Origin: Actinomadura montaniterrae
Lineage (GTDB): Bacteria > Actinomycetota > Actinomycetes > Streptosporangiales > Streptosporangiaceae
DNA: 35,453 nucleotides
Direction of reading: 5' to 3'
Assembly: GCF_008923365.1 (NCBI RefSeq)
Contig: NZ_WBMR01000090.1
Span: 1 to 35,453 of the forward strand
The notes below the pieces were generated by a model, which did not search any database, was not told where the DNA came from, and worked only from the letters and a program-made list of their open reading frames with translations. The position numbers and the translations under genes are program-made. Of this stretch, positions 15,585 through 22,810 are shown piece after piece (position 1 is the first letter of the stretch; the number at the start of each line of letters is the position of its first letter).

Positions 15585-15603
15585 TAACGGCTACAATATA
15601 TTC
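15583..15603. promoter_or_regulatory. Shared operator-like motif, site D
   Basis: On the minus strand, 15597 to 15583 reads ATTGTAGCCGTTATC, which matches site A (ATTGTATCCATTACC) in 12 of 15 positions; both are also preceded by GAATAT. It overlaps the last bases of the acyl-CoA synthetase gene and lies about 180 bases before the GntR gene, so it may serve GntR autoregulation. Confidence 0.48.
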
Positions 15604-15784
15604 TTTGCGCGCCGGACCCGGGGGCGCACCGCCCCGGCGGACGCGCCGGGCCCGCGGGCCGCCGGACGCGGGGAGTGCGCGCTGCTAGCTTTGCGTTGCG
15701 TGCCGGGCGGTGTCGGACCGCCCACCGGACCTAGGGGTGAGAGCGATCCCGCGGAGCCAGGAACCCGAGCTGCGGGCCGCCGGC

Positions 15785-16495
15785 ATGACGGACGGGGCCG
15801 ACGCGCTGCCGGGGCAGAACCTGTCCCGGCTGACCAGCGGCGAGCAGGTCCGGCTCTACCTGCGCCGGCTGATCTTCGACGGCGTGCTGCGGCAGGGGCA
15901 GCGGGTCCCGCAGGACGCGGTGGCCCGCGCGCTGGGAGTGTCACGGATCCCCGTCCGCGAGGCGCTGATCGCGCTGGAGCGGGAGGGCTGGATCACGATC
16001 ATCGCCCACCGCGGCGCGTTCGTGAACGCGCTCGACGAGCCGTCCGTCCGCGACCACTACGAGCTGTACGGGCTGTTCTACGGCTTCGGGGCCCGGCGGG
16101 CGGTGGAGCGGCAGGGCGCCGAGCTGGGCGAGCGGCTGGCGCCGCTGCAGAAGGAGATCGCCGCGGCGGGCGACGCCGAGGCGCTGCAGGAGCTGACGGC
16201 GCGCTTCCACGGATCGGTCGTGGAGGCGGCGCAGTCGCCGCGGCTGCGCAACATGCTGAAGCAGATGACCGGCATCGTGCCCGGCAACGTCTTCGAGCTG
16301 GTGCCCGGGGTGCCGGCCGCGGAGAAGCGCGGCACCGCCGCGATCGTCCGCGCGATGAAGAAGGCCGACGCGCAGGCCGCGGAACGGGAGTACGTCACCA
16401 TGCTGCGCGGCCAGGGCGACCTGGTCGTCAGGCTGTTCCGCGGCCGGGGCATGTTCGAGCGGCCGGACGCGGAGGCGGAGCCCGCCTCGCCCTGA
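15785..16495 (+). CDS. GntR-family regulator, FadR/FCD type
   Basis: 236 residues from ATG 15785. Residues 15-85 form a GntR winged helix: SGEQVRLYLRRLIFDGVLRQG, then RVPQDAVARALGVSRIPVREALIALEREGWI, then the wing HRGAFVNAL. The rest is an all-helical FCD effector domain, with HFHG-type metal-ligand spacing in ELTARFHGSVVEAAQSPRLR. FCD regulators typically sense carboxylates or acyl-CoAs. The start is uncertain: no Shine-Dalgarno sequence precedes 15785, and an in-frame GTG lies at 15737. It is the only regulator embedded in the P450/acyl-CoA cluster and has site D upstream, so it is the best candidate to bind the four shared sites. That is inference. Confidence 0.85.
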   Translation: MTDGADALPGQNLSRLTSGEQVRLYLRRLIFDGVLRQGQRVPQDAVARALGVSRIPVREALIALEREGWITIIAHRGAFVNALDEPSVRDHYELYGLFYGFGARRAVERQGAELGERLAPLQKEIAAAGDAEALQELTARFHGSVVEAAQSPRLRNMLKQMTGIVPGNVFELVPGVPAAEKRGTAAIVRAMKKADAQAAEREYVTMLRGQGDLVVRLFRGRGMFERPDAEAEPASP

Positions 16496-16516
16496 GCCCG
16501 CCTCGCCTGAGAACGT

Positions 16517-16534
16517 CCCGGCGCCTCCGCCGGG
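16517..16534 (+). terminator. Hairpin after the GntR gene
   Basis: CCCGGCG and CGCCGGG form a perfect 7-base stem with a 4-base loop, 22 bases after the GntR stop. No T tract follows and the area is extremely GC-rich, so it may terminate weakly or not at all before the thioesterase gene. Confidence 0.4.
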
Positions 16535-16605
16535 AGGGCCCGCCCGGGACCGGGCACGGCCCGGCCGCCCGCCCGGCGGCATGAGCGACGACCGTAGAGG
16601 TGCAT

Positions 16606-17271
16606 GTGACGAACACGTCCGAACCCCCGCATCCCGCGCTGGCGGGCCGCGAAGAGGAGTCCGCGGCGCTGACGGACGCCATCCGGCGGCTCGTCGCGGT
16701 CGCCACGGCGACGACGGCGCCCCCGGACGCGACGCTGGCGGCGGCGCGCGAGTTGGAGTCCGTCGCGGACGCCCTGGAGCGGCACGTCCCCGACCCGCCG
16801 CTGCCCAAGACCATGCTGCACCTCTCGGACGACGGCCGCGCCGACCTCGCCGGGCGCATGGCCTACGACGCCGTCATCGGCCGGCACAACCCGATGGCGC
16901 TCCCGCTGGAGGTGGCGTTCGAGCCGCCGAAGGCGCTGCTGCGCGGCACGTTCACCCGCCCGTACGAGGGGCCGCCCGGCTGCGTGCACGGCGCGGTGCT
17001 CGCGGGCGCGTTCGACATCCTGTGCGCGGCGGCGAACTTCGTCGCCGGGGTCGCGGGCCCGACGGCCCGGCTGGAGATCGTCTACCGCAGGCCGACCCTG
17101 CTCGGCGAGCCGTGCCTGTTCGAGGGCGAGGTCGAGGCCCGCGACGGCAAGCGGGTGCGGACGGTCGGGCGGCTGCTGCAGCGCGGCCGGGTGACGGTCG
17201 AGGCGACGGGCGACTTCGTCCACCTCGACCGCGAGGACATCGCCCGCATGGCCGCCCAGATGATGGAGTGA
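16606..17271 (+). CDS. PaaI-type hotdog-fold thioesterase
   Basis: 221 residues. The N-terminal 85 residues are helical and not conserved. The hotdog domain follows, with LPLEVAFEPPKALLRGTFTRPYEGPPGCVHGAVLAGAFDILC as its core (read as strand, loop, hotdog helix), then LEIVYRRPTLLGEPCLFEGEV and a RTVGRLLQRGRVTVEATGDFV sheet. Relatives cleave acyl-CoA or release CoA from dead-end thioesters. GTG 16606 is favoured because AGAGG at 16596-16600 sits 5 bases away; a GTG at 16600 overlaps that sequence. It lies downstream of the GntR gene on the same strand and converges with the hydrolase at 17306. Probably a housekeeping enzyme of the catabolic cluster. Confidence 0.78.
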   Translation: MTNTSEPPHPALAGREEESAALTDAIRRLVAVATATTAPPDATLAAARELESVADALERHVPDPPLPKTMLHLSDDGRADLAGRMAYDAVIGRHNPMALPLEVAFEPPKALLRGTFTRPYEGPPGCVHGAVLAGAFDILCAAANFVAGVAGPTARLEIVYRRPTLLGEPCLFEGEVEARDGKRVRTVGRLLQRGRVTVEATGDFVHLDREDIARMAAQMME

Positions 17272-17305
17272 GCGGGCGGCGCGGCCGGGCCCGGCGGCGC
17301 CGCCG

Positions 17306-18709
17306 TCAGGACGGGAAGGACGCGGCGGCGACGCCGATGGCCTCGTCCAGGTCGGCGGCGAGCAGGAACCCGGCCGCGGCGGCCCGCTCGGCCGCCGCCC
17401 GGAACGCGGGCACGTAGTCGTCCGCGCCGCGCGGGTACAGCCGCCGGAGCGTCGCCGCGCCGAACGGGCGCGTCGAGCCGAACAGCAGCGCGGCGCCCGG
17501 CGCCGCCTCCTGGCCGAGCCCGGAGAGCACCGCGGCAGGGACGTCCACCCACGGCGTCCGCACCCCGCCGGACGCGATGCCGTGCCCGTCGAGCCGCAGC
17601 CGCACCGGCTCCCCAGGCTCCAGGTCGAGACGGTCCGCGGACGCCGGGGGAGTGCCCGTCCGCACCCAGCGGTCCAGCGCGGCGACCGCGGCCTGCGCGA
17701 CGTAGTGCTGCTGCGGGCCGGAGTTGATCGGCAGCGGGAACTCGGCGCCGAGCGGGGCGGAGCGCGGCGCCAGCATCGCCGCCAGCTCGTCCGGGCCGCG
17801 CCGCCCGGAGTCGCGGAACGCGGCGTCGATCGTGTAGGTGTCGGCGTGCGCGGCGCCCGCGACCTCCCACAGGCGGAACCGCTCGCCGTCCGGCTGCCGT
17901 GACCCCGCCGACCGGAGCAGCCCCGCCACGTCCGTCTCGCTCTGTACCGTGATGACGGGGGCGTCGCCGTCGGTGCGGATCCGGACGCGTCCCGCCCGCG
18001 ACTCCCAGCGCGCCCCGTCCAGCAGCGCCGGGCCGCCGGGGCGGCCGTGGATCAGGTAGCCGTCATAGGCCCCCGCGACGGGCGCGACCGCGTTGACGAA
18101 CGTGACGAGGTACGCGGCCGACTGCGACTGGCCCGCGGCGAGCACGCGGGACGCGCGGAGCGGGCCGAGGACGCCGCCCTCCTCCCGGGCGAGCCGTCCC
18201 ACCTGCGCGAAGATGTCGAAGGAGAACGCGTTGCCCGGATGGTCGAGGGACGCGTACCGCTCGGGATCGGTCTTCTTCAGCGGCGGAAGCGTGATGGAGG
18301 AGAAGTCGCCCTCCGTCTCGGTCAGCCGCGCGAACAGCGACTCGCCGTCGATCGAGTCCCGCTGCGCCGAGACGCCGATCCACGCCGCGCCGTCCCGGAT
18401 CAGCTGCCGGTGCGTGTTCAGCCAGAAGGCCGGGGCGTCCGCCCCGGACGAGACGTTGAGCCATTCGACGACGACCGTCCCGCCGAAAGCCGCGGGATCG
18501 GCCGGCCGGTACACCACCAGCCGCGTCGTGAAGGGCGCGCGGCGGCCCGGGCGGACGGTCCACACGCCGTCGTCGCCGGTCGCGCCGGCGGCCTCGTAGG
18601 CGGCGGCCTCGCCGGACGCGAAGAACTCCGCCGTCGTGTAGCCGGACCTGCCGAGGTCGAAGAACGTGGAGATCAGGGACGGGGGGCCGTCCACGAGACG
18701 GACGTCCAT
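17306..18709 (-). CDS. Alpha/beta hydrolase domain protein (Abhydrolase_10-like)
   Basis: 467 residues. The pattern is that of the large secreted-like or cytosolic family annotated 'alpha/beta hydrolase domain-containing protein'. The beta-strand VVVEWLNVSSGADAPAFW is followed by HRQLIRDGAAWIGVSAQR, then the nucleophile elbow LAAGQSQSA (Ser in GQSQS), and EVAGAAHAD with the probable catalytic histidine. No signal peptide is seen. The ATG at 18707-18709 has GAAAGGA about 9 bases upstream. It lies 71 bases downstream of the MarR gene on the same strand and may be co-transcribed with it, so MarR could control an ester- or lactone-cleaving enzyme together with the divergent pump. Substrate unknown. 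Confidence 0.78.
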   Translation of the reverse strand: MDVRLVDGPPSLISTFFDLGRSGYTTAEFFASGEAAAYEAAGATGDDGVWTVRPGRRAPFTTRLVVYRPADPAAFGGTVVVEWLNVSSGADAPAFWLNTHRQLIRDGAAWIGVSAQRDSIDGESLFARLTETEGDFSSITLPPLKKTDPERYASLDHPGNAFSFDIFAQVGRLAREEGGVLGPLRASRVLAAGQSQSAAYLVTFVNAVAPVAGAYDGYLIHGRPGGPALLDGARWESRAGRVRIRTDGDAPVITVQSETDVAGLLRSAGSRQPDGERFRLWEVAGAAHADTYTIDAAFRDSGRRGPDELAAMLAPRSAPLGAEFPLPINSGPQQHYVAQAAVAALDRWVRTGTPPASADRLDLEPGEPVRLRLDGHGIASGGVRTPWVDVPAAVLSGLGQEAAPGAALLFGSTRPFGAATLRRLYPRGADDYVPAFRAAAERAAAAGFLLAADLDEAIGVAAASFPS

Positions 18710-18753
18710 GGCTGCGCTGTCCTTTCTCGCCCTGCGGGGGGCCGGCGACGGGG

Positions 18754-18789
18754 GTGGTCAGGGACGCGGCGGGCGAGTGGTCAGGGACG
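18754..18789. repeat. 13-bp direct repeat at the end of the marR-type gene
   Basis: GTGGTCAGGGACG occurs at 18754-18766 and again at 18777-18789, a 23-base period. The second copy contains the stop codon of the MarR gene (TGA on the minus strand). A small tandem duplication is the simplest reading. Confidence 0.6.
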
Positions 18790-19236
18790 AGGCCAGGGGC
18801 GGCCGCTCAGCCGCTCGATGTCGGTGTTGAACCGCTTGAGGCAGTCGGCGAAGGTGCGCACGTCCTCCGCCGGCCAGCCGGCCATGATCTTGTCCAGGCT
18901 CGCGACGATCCGGCCGCGCTCCTCCTCAAGCCGGCGCTCGCCCTCGGCGGTGATGCGGAACTTGCGGGCGATGCCGCCCTCGGGATCGGGGATGCGCTCG
19001 GCCAGCCCGGAGCGCAGCATGGCGGAGGTCTGCCGGTTCAGGGTGGACTGGTCCAGGCCGAACGCCTCGCTCAGCTGGCGGATCGACATCGGCCCCTCGA
19101 CCCGGATGCGGCTGAGCAGGATGTAGGCGCTGCGCTCCAGGTGCCCGGCCGCGCGGGCGGAGCCGCCGGCGAACTCCAGGCTGTGCCGCCCGAGCAGCAT
19201 GGTCTCGTACTCGACCCGGTCCGTCGGTTTGTCCAT
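18781..19236 (-). CDS. MarR-family transcriptional regulator
   Basis: 151 residues. The winged helix runs from about 38 to 105: RSAYILLSRIRVEGPMSIRQLSEAFGLDQSTLNRQTSAML, then RSGLAERIPDPEGGIARKFRITAEGERRLEEER. GGAGG lies 4 bases before the ATG at 19234-19236. It diverges from a DHA2-type efflux pump, and two palindromes stand in the 189-base region between them. This is the classic MarR arrangement: the repressor blocks both its own gene and the pump until a small aromatic or lipophilic ligand binds. The alpha/beta hydrolase gene downstream may belong to the same response. Confidence 0.9.
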   Translation of the reverse strand: MDKPTDRVEYETMLLGRHSLEFAGGSARAAGHLERSAYILLSRIRVEGPMSIRQLSEAFGLDQSTLNRQTSAMLRSGLAERIPDPEGGIARKFRITAEGERRLEEERGRIVASLDKIMAGWPAEDVRTFADCLKRFNTDIERLSGRPWPRP

Positions 19237-19309
19237 GGTGCCTCCGATCCGTGCCCCCGGGATCGGCCGTCCGGGTGCGGTGTCCTGCTTATCACAGCGG
19301 ATATGCGCC

Positions 19310-19326
19310 ATACACACTTTGTGTAT
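19310..19326. promoter_or_regulatory. Palindrome 1, candidate MarR operator
   Basis: ATACACA-CTT-TGTGTAT is a perfect 7-base inverted repeat with a 3-base centre, in the AT-rich gap between the MarR gene and the MFS pump. Size and shape fit a MarR dimer site. Confidence 0.62.
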
Positions 19327-19335
19327 CCAGCACAT

Positions 19336-19354
19336 CGTATGTATCGTGCATACG
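19336..19354. promoter_or_regulatory. Palindrome 2, candidate MarR operator
   Basis: CGTATG and CATACG are perfect 6-base arms around TATCGTG, centred 27 bases from the centre of palindrome 1 and about 80 bases before the MFS start. It may be a second site for the same regulator. Confidence 0.5.
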
Positions 19355-19425
19355 GCTGCCTCGCTCCCCGAAGAGCCGGCCTCGTTCCCCCGCAAGAGCG
19401 CCCTTCCCTGAAAGAGGAGACCCAC

Positions 19426-20871
19426 GTGGACGACTCCGGGCCCGCCGTCCGCCCGAACGGCATCGTCGCGGTGCTCGCCGTCGCGGGCATCGTCGCCGCG
19501 TTCATGCAGACGCTGGTGGTGCCGCTGATCGCCGACCTGCCGAGGCTGCTGCACACCACGGCCTCCAACGCGACCTGGGTGATCACCGGCACGCTGCTGG
19601 CGTCCGCGGTCGCCATGCCGATGATCGGCCGGCTCGGCGACCTGTACGGCAAGCGCCGGCTGATGCTGGCCTGCATGGTGCCGCTGATCGCCGGCTCGGT
19701 GGTCTGCGCGCTGTCGGGCTCGCTCTGGCCGATGATCATCGGCCGCGGGATGCAGGGCCTCGGCATGGGCATGATCCCGCTCGGCATCAGCGCGCTGCGC
19801 GACCTGCTGCCGCCCGAGCGGCTCGGCTCGTCCATCGCGCTGATGAGCTCCTCGATGGGCATCGGCGGCGCCTTCGGGCTGCCGATCGCCGCGCTGGTCG
19901 CCGAGAACACCAACTGGCGCGTGCTGTTCTGGGGGGCGGCCGCGCTGAGCGTCCTCGTCGCCGTGCTGATCTGGCTGCTGGTGCCCGCCGTGCCCGCACA
20001 GGCCAAGGGCCGCTTCGACGCCCCCGGCGCGGTCGGGCTCGGCGCCGGCCTCGTCTGCCTGCTGCTCGCCGTCTCCAAGGGCGCCGACTGGGGCTGGACG
20101 AGCGGCACCACCATCGGGCTGTTCGCCGCCGCCGCCGTCGTCCTGCTCGCCTGGGGGTGGTGGGAGCTGCGCACCCGCGACCCGCTCGTCGACCTGCGCG
20201 TCACCGCCCGGCCGCAGGTGCTGCTCACCAACGCCGCGTCCGTCGTGGTCGGCTTCTCCATGTACGCCCAGTCGCTGATCGCGCCGCAGCTGTTGCAGCT
20301 GCCCGAGCAGACCGGGTACGGCCTCGGCCAGTCGATGGTGGCCGCCGGGCTGTGGATGGTCCCCTCCGGCCTGGTGATGATGGCGGTGTCCCCGCTCGGC
20401 GCGCGGCTGTCCGCCGCCCGCGGCCCCAAGGTCACGCTGATCTGCGGGGCGCTGGTGGTCGCCGCCGGGTACGGGTCGTCGCAGGTCCTGCTGGGGCACG
20501 CCTGGGGCCTGATGCTCTTCACCGCGATCTGCGGCGGCGGCGTCGGCCTCGCCTACGGCGCGATGCCCGCCCTCATCATGAGCGCGGTGCCGCAGTCGGA
20601 GACCGGCTCGGCCAACAGCTTCAACACGCTGATGCGCTCCATCGGCACGTCGGTGTCCGCCGCCGTCGTCGGGGCCGTGCTGTCGCAGATGACGATCAGC
20701 CTCGGCGGGCACGCGCTGCCCTCGGAGAACGGGTTCCGCACCGGCCTCGCGATCGGCTGCGGCGTCGCCGTCCTCGCCGCGCTGATCGCCCTGACGATCC
20801 CGGGCCGCCGCGCGGCCGCCGCCGCCCGGGAGGCCGCGCACGCCGAGCCGTCCACCGAACCGGTGGCCTGA
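19426..20871 (+). CDS. MFS efflux transporter, DHA2 (14-helix) type
   Basis: 481 residues with about 14 hydrophobic segments, the size of EmrB/QacA-like drug:proton antiporters. The first helices are IVAVLAVAGIVAAFMQTLVVPLIADLP and ATWVITGTLLASAVAMPMIGRLGDLYGKRRLML; the latter contains the family motif A (GRLGDLYGKRR). Motif C-like GSSIALMSSSMGIGGAFGLPIAAL follows. AGAGGAG lies about 6 bases before the GTG at 19426. It diverges from the MarR gene and is probably repressed by it. The tail (EAAHAEPSTEPVA) is polar and unconserved. It likely exports a lipophilic or aromatic compound; substrate cannot be inferred. Confidence 0.9.
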   Translation: MDDSGPAVRPNGIVAVLAVAGIVAAFMQTLVVPLIADLPRLLHTTASNATWVITGTLLASAVAMPMIGRLGDLYGKRRLMLACMVPLIAGSVVCALSGSLWPMIIGRGMQGLGMGMIPLGISALRDLLPPERLGSSIALMSSSMGIGGAFGLPIAALVAENTNWRVLFWGAAALSVLVAVLIWLLVPAVPAQAKGRFDAPGAVGLGAGLVCLLLAVSKGADWGWTSGTTIGLFAAAAVVLLAWGWWELRTRDPLVDLRVTARPQVLLTNAASVVVGFSMYAQSLIAPQLLQLPEQTGYGLGQSMVAAGLWMVPSGLVMMAVSPLGARLSAARGPKVTLICGALVVAAGYGSSQVLLGHAWGLMLFTAICGGGVGLAYGAMPALIMSAVPQSETGSANSFNTLMRSIGTSVSAAVVGAVLSQMTISLGGHALPSENGFRTGLAIGCGVAVLAALIALTIPGRRAAAAAREAAHAEPSTEPVA

Positions 20872-20897
20872 CCGGCCGGAGCCGGGCAACGGCGCCG

Positions 20898-22586
20898 TCA
20901 GGAGCGGCCGGGAGGCGGAGGGGTGGCGATCTCCGCCTCCTCCGGCGGCTCCAGCGGCGGATAGTGCAGGTCGAACGCCGGGCGCATCGAGCGGATCCGC
21001 GGCATCGCCACGAAGTTGTGCCTGGGCGGCGGGCACGACGTCGCCCACTCCAGCGAGTTGCCGTAGCCCCACGGGTCGTCCACGCCGACGGGCTCGCCGC
21101 GCCGGTGCGTCCGGTAGATGTTCCACAGGAACGCGAACGTGGACGCCCCGAGGACGAACGCGCCGATCGACGAGACGAGGTTCAGCGTCGCGAACTCGTC
21201 CGAGTAGTCGGCGATGCGGCGCGGCATGCCCTCGGCACCGAGCCAGTGCTGGACGAGGAACGTGGTGTGGAAGCCGGCGAACAGCGACCAGAAATGGATC
21301 TTGCCCCAGGTCTCGTCCAGCTTCTTCCCGGTCATCTTCGGCCACCAGAAGTAGAACCCGCCGAACATCGCGAACACCACCGTCCCGAACAGCACGTAGT
21401 GCATGTGGGCGACGACGAAGAACGAGTCGGTGAGGTGGAAGTCCATGGCGGGCGACGCCAGGATCACCCCGGTGAGGCCGCCGAACAGGAACGTCACGAG
21501 GAACCCGATCGCCCACAGCATCGGCGTCTCCAGCGAGATCTCGCCCTTCCACATCGTGCCGACCCAGTTGAAGAACTTGATGCCGGTCGGCACCGCGATC
21601 ATGAACGAGGTGATCGAGAAGAACGGCAGCAGGACCTGGCCGGTGGCGAACATGTGGTGCGCCCAGACCGTCATCGACAGCCCGGTGATGCTGATGGTCG
21701 CGGCGACCATGCCGAGGTAGCCGAAGATCGGCTTGCGTGCGAACACCGGAATGATCTCGGTGACGATGCCGAAGAACGGCAGCGCCACGATGTACACCTC
21801 CGGATGCCCGAAGAACCAGAACAGGTGCTGCCACAGCAGCGCCCCGCCGTTCGCGCCGTCGTAGACGTGCGCGCCGAGCTTGCGGTCCGCCTCCAGCGCG
21901 AACAGCGCGGCGGCGAGCACCGGGAACGCGATGATGACCATCAGGCTGGTCAGCAGCACGTTCCAGGTGAAGATCGGCATCCGGAACATCAGCATGCCGG
22001 GCGCCCGCATCGTGACGATCGTGGTGATCAGGTTGACGCCGGTCAGCGTCGTGCCGACGCCCGACAGGATCAGCCCCATCACCCACATGTCCTTGCCGAG
22101 GCCGGGGGAGAAGGTCGACGAGGTCAGCGGCGAGTAGGCGAACCAGCCGTAGTCGGCCGCGCCGTTCGGCATGATGAAGCCGAACAGCACGATGACCGAC
22201 CCGAACAGGAACATGTAGTAGGTCAGCGCGTTCAGCCGCGGGAACGCGACGTCCGGCGCGCCGATCTGCAGCGGCATGATGACGTTGGCGAAGCCGAGGA
22301 ACAGCGGCGTCGCGAACAGCAGCAGCATGATCGTGCCGTGCATCGTGAAGAGCTCGTTGTACTGCAGCTCGTCCATCACCTGCAGGCCCGGCCGCAGCAG
22401 CTCCGCCCGCATCAGCATGGCCATCAGCCCGGCGATCAGGAACAGCGTGAACGACGTCGACAGGTACAGGTAGCCGACCGTCTTGTGGTCGGTCGTCGCC
22501 AGGACGTCGCCGATCCGCTTCCCGAGGCCGTGCCGCCGCAGCGCCTCCTCGGCGCTGGTGTCGGCCACCTCCTCGACCGCCGTCAT
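20898..22586 (-). CDS. ctaD: Cytochrome c oxidase subunit I (aa3 type)
   Basis: 562 residues with 12 membrane helices, catalytic subunit of the proton-pumping haem-copper oxidase. FTMHGTIM holds a low-spin haem histidine, GHPEVYI holds the Cu-B His with the A1-type proton-channel Glu and cross-linked Tyr, WAHHMF gives the other two Cu-B His, PTGIKFFNW has the K-channel lysine, and VVAHMHYVLFG the two haem-ligand His. GGGAGGG stands 8 bases before the ATG. The gene is alone: subunits II, III and the bc1 genes are not beside it, and neighbours are a convergent efflux pump and a divergent oxidoreductase. Actinobacteria often have a separate ctaD; whether this is the main copy or a paralogue is not visible. 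Confidence 0.96.
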   Translation of the reverse strand: MTAVEEVADTSAEEALRRHGLGKRIGDVLATTDHKTVGYLYLSTSFTLFLIAGLMAMLMRAELLRPGLQVMDELQYNELFTMHGTIMLLLFATPLFLGFANVIMPLQIGAPDVAFPRLNALTYYMFLFGSVIVLFGFIMPNGAADYGWFAYSPLTSSTFSPGLGKDMWVMGLILSGVGTTLTGVNLITTIVTMRAPGMLMFRMPIFTWNVLLTSLMVIIAFPVLAAALFALEADRKLGAHVYDGANGGALLWQHLFWFFGHPEVYIVALPFFGIVTEIIPVFARKPIFGYLGMVAATISITGLSMTVWAHHMFATGQVLLPFFSITSFMIAVPTGIKFFNWVGTMWKGEISLETPMLWAIGFLVTFLFGGLTGVILASPAMDFHLTDSFFVVAHMHYVLFGTVVFAMFGGFYFWWPKMTGKKLDETWGKIHFWSLFAGFHTTFLVQHWLGAEGMPRRIADYSDEFATLNLVSSIGAFVLGASTFAFLWNIYRTHRRGEPVGVDDPWGYGNSLEWATSCPPPRHNFVAMPRIRSMRPAFDLHYPPLEPPEEAEIATPPPPGRS

Positions 22587-22619
22587 CCGGGCCCCCTCCC
22601 GCAGCCGTGCCTACACCGG

Positions 22620-22646
22620 GCACTAGCCGGAGAAAGCCCACGTCAA
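22620..22646 (-). promoter_or_regulatory. Candidate ctaD promoter
   Basis: On the minus strand TTGACG (22646-22641) is followed after 15 bases by TAGTGC (22625-22620). The spacer is short, but both hexamers fit actinobacterial housekeeping promoters, and the leader to the ctaD ATG would be about 28 bases with a good ribosome-binding site. Confidence 0.35.
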
Positions 22647-22761
22647 ACGCCGCCCGCGGCCTGATCATCGTCATGGCGCGGGCGCGTCCGGCGGGGGCCG
22701 GTCACCGTCCGGGGCGTCCCCGATACGCTCTCCTGGACGACCAAGGACGACCGGCCGGACG

Positions 22762-22781
22762 CCGGGCGGCCCACCGCCCGG
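22762..22781 (+). other. Leader hairpin before the LLM oxidoreductase gene
   Basis: CCGGGCGG-CCCA-CCGCCCGG is a perfect 8-base stem with a 4-base loop, 29 bases before the GTG at 22811. A TACGCT -10-like element at 22724-22729 would place the hairpin in the 5' leader. It could stabilise the message or attenuate transcription; GC bias alone could also produce it. Confidence 0.3.
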
Positions 22782-22810
22782 ACGTGCGGCACGACCGGGA
22801 GGGAGGCGCC

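Noticed and set aside
15686..15691. TAGCTT as -10 of the GntR gene
   Set aside because: No matching -35 or start codon at a fitting distance; the GntR transcription start could not be placed.
17284..17304. GCCGGGCCCGGC and GGCGGCGCCGCC as operators
   Set aside because: They are loop-free GC palindromes between two convergent genes; most likely part of a terminator region or composition bias.
19251..22664. Open frame of 1137 codons covering the MFS pump and ctaD antisense
   Set aside because: It crosses two unrelated genes on opposite strands and has no recognisable domain; the long frame comes from lack of AT-rich stops.
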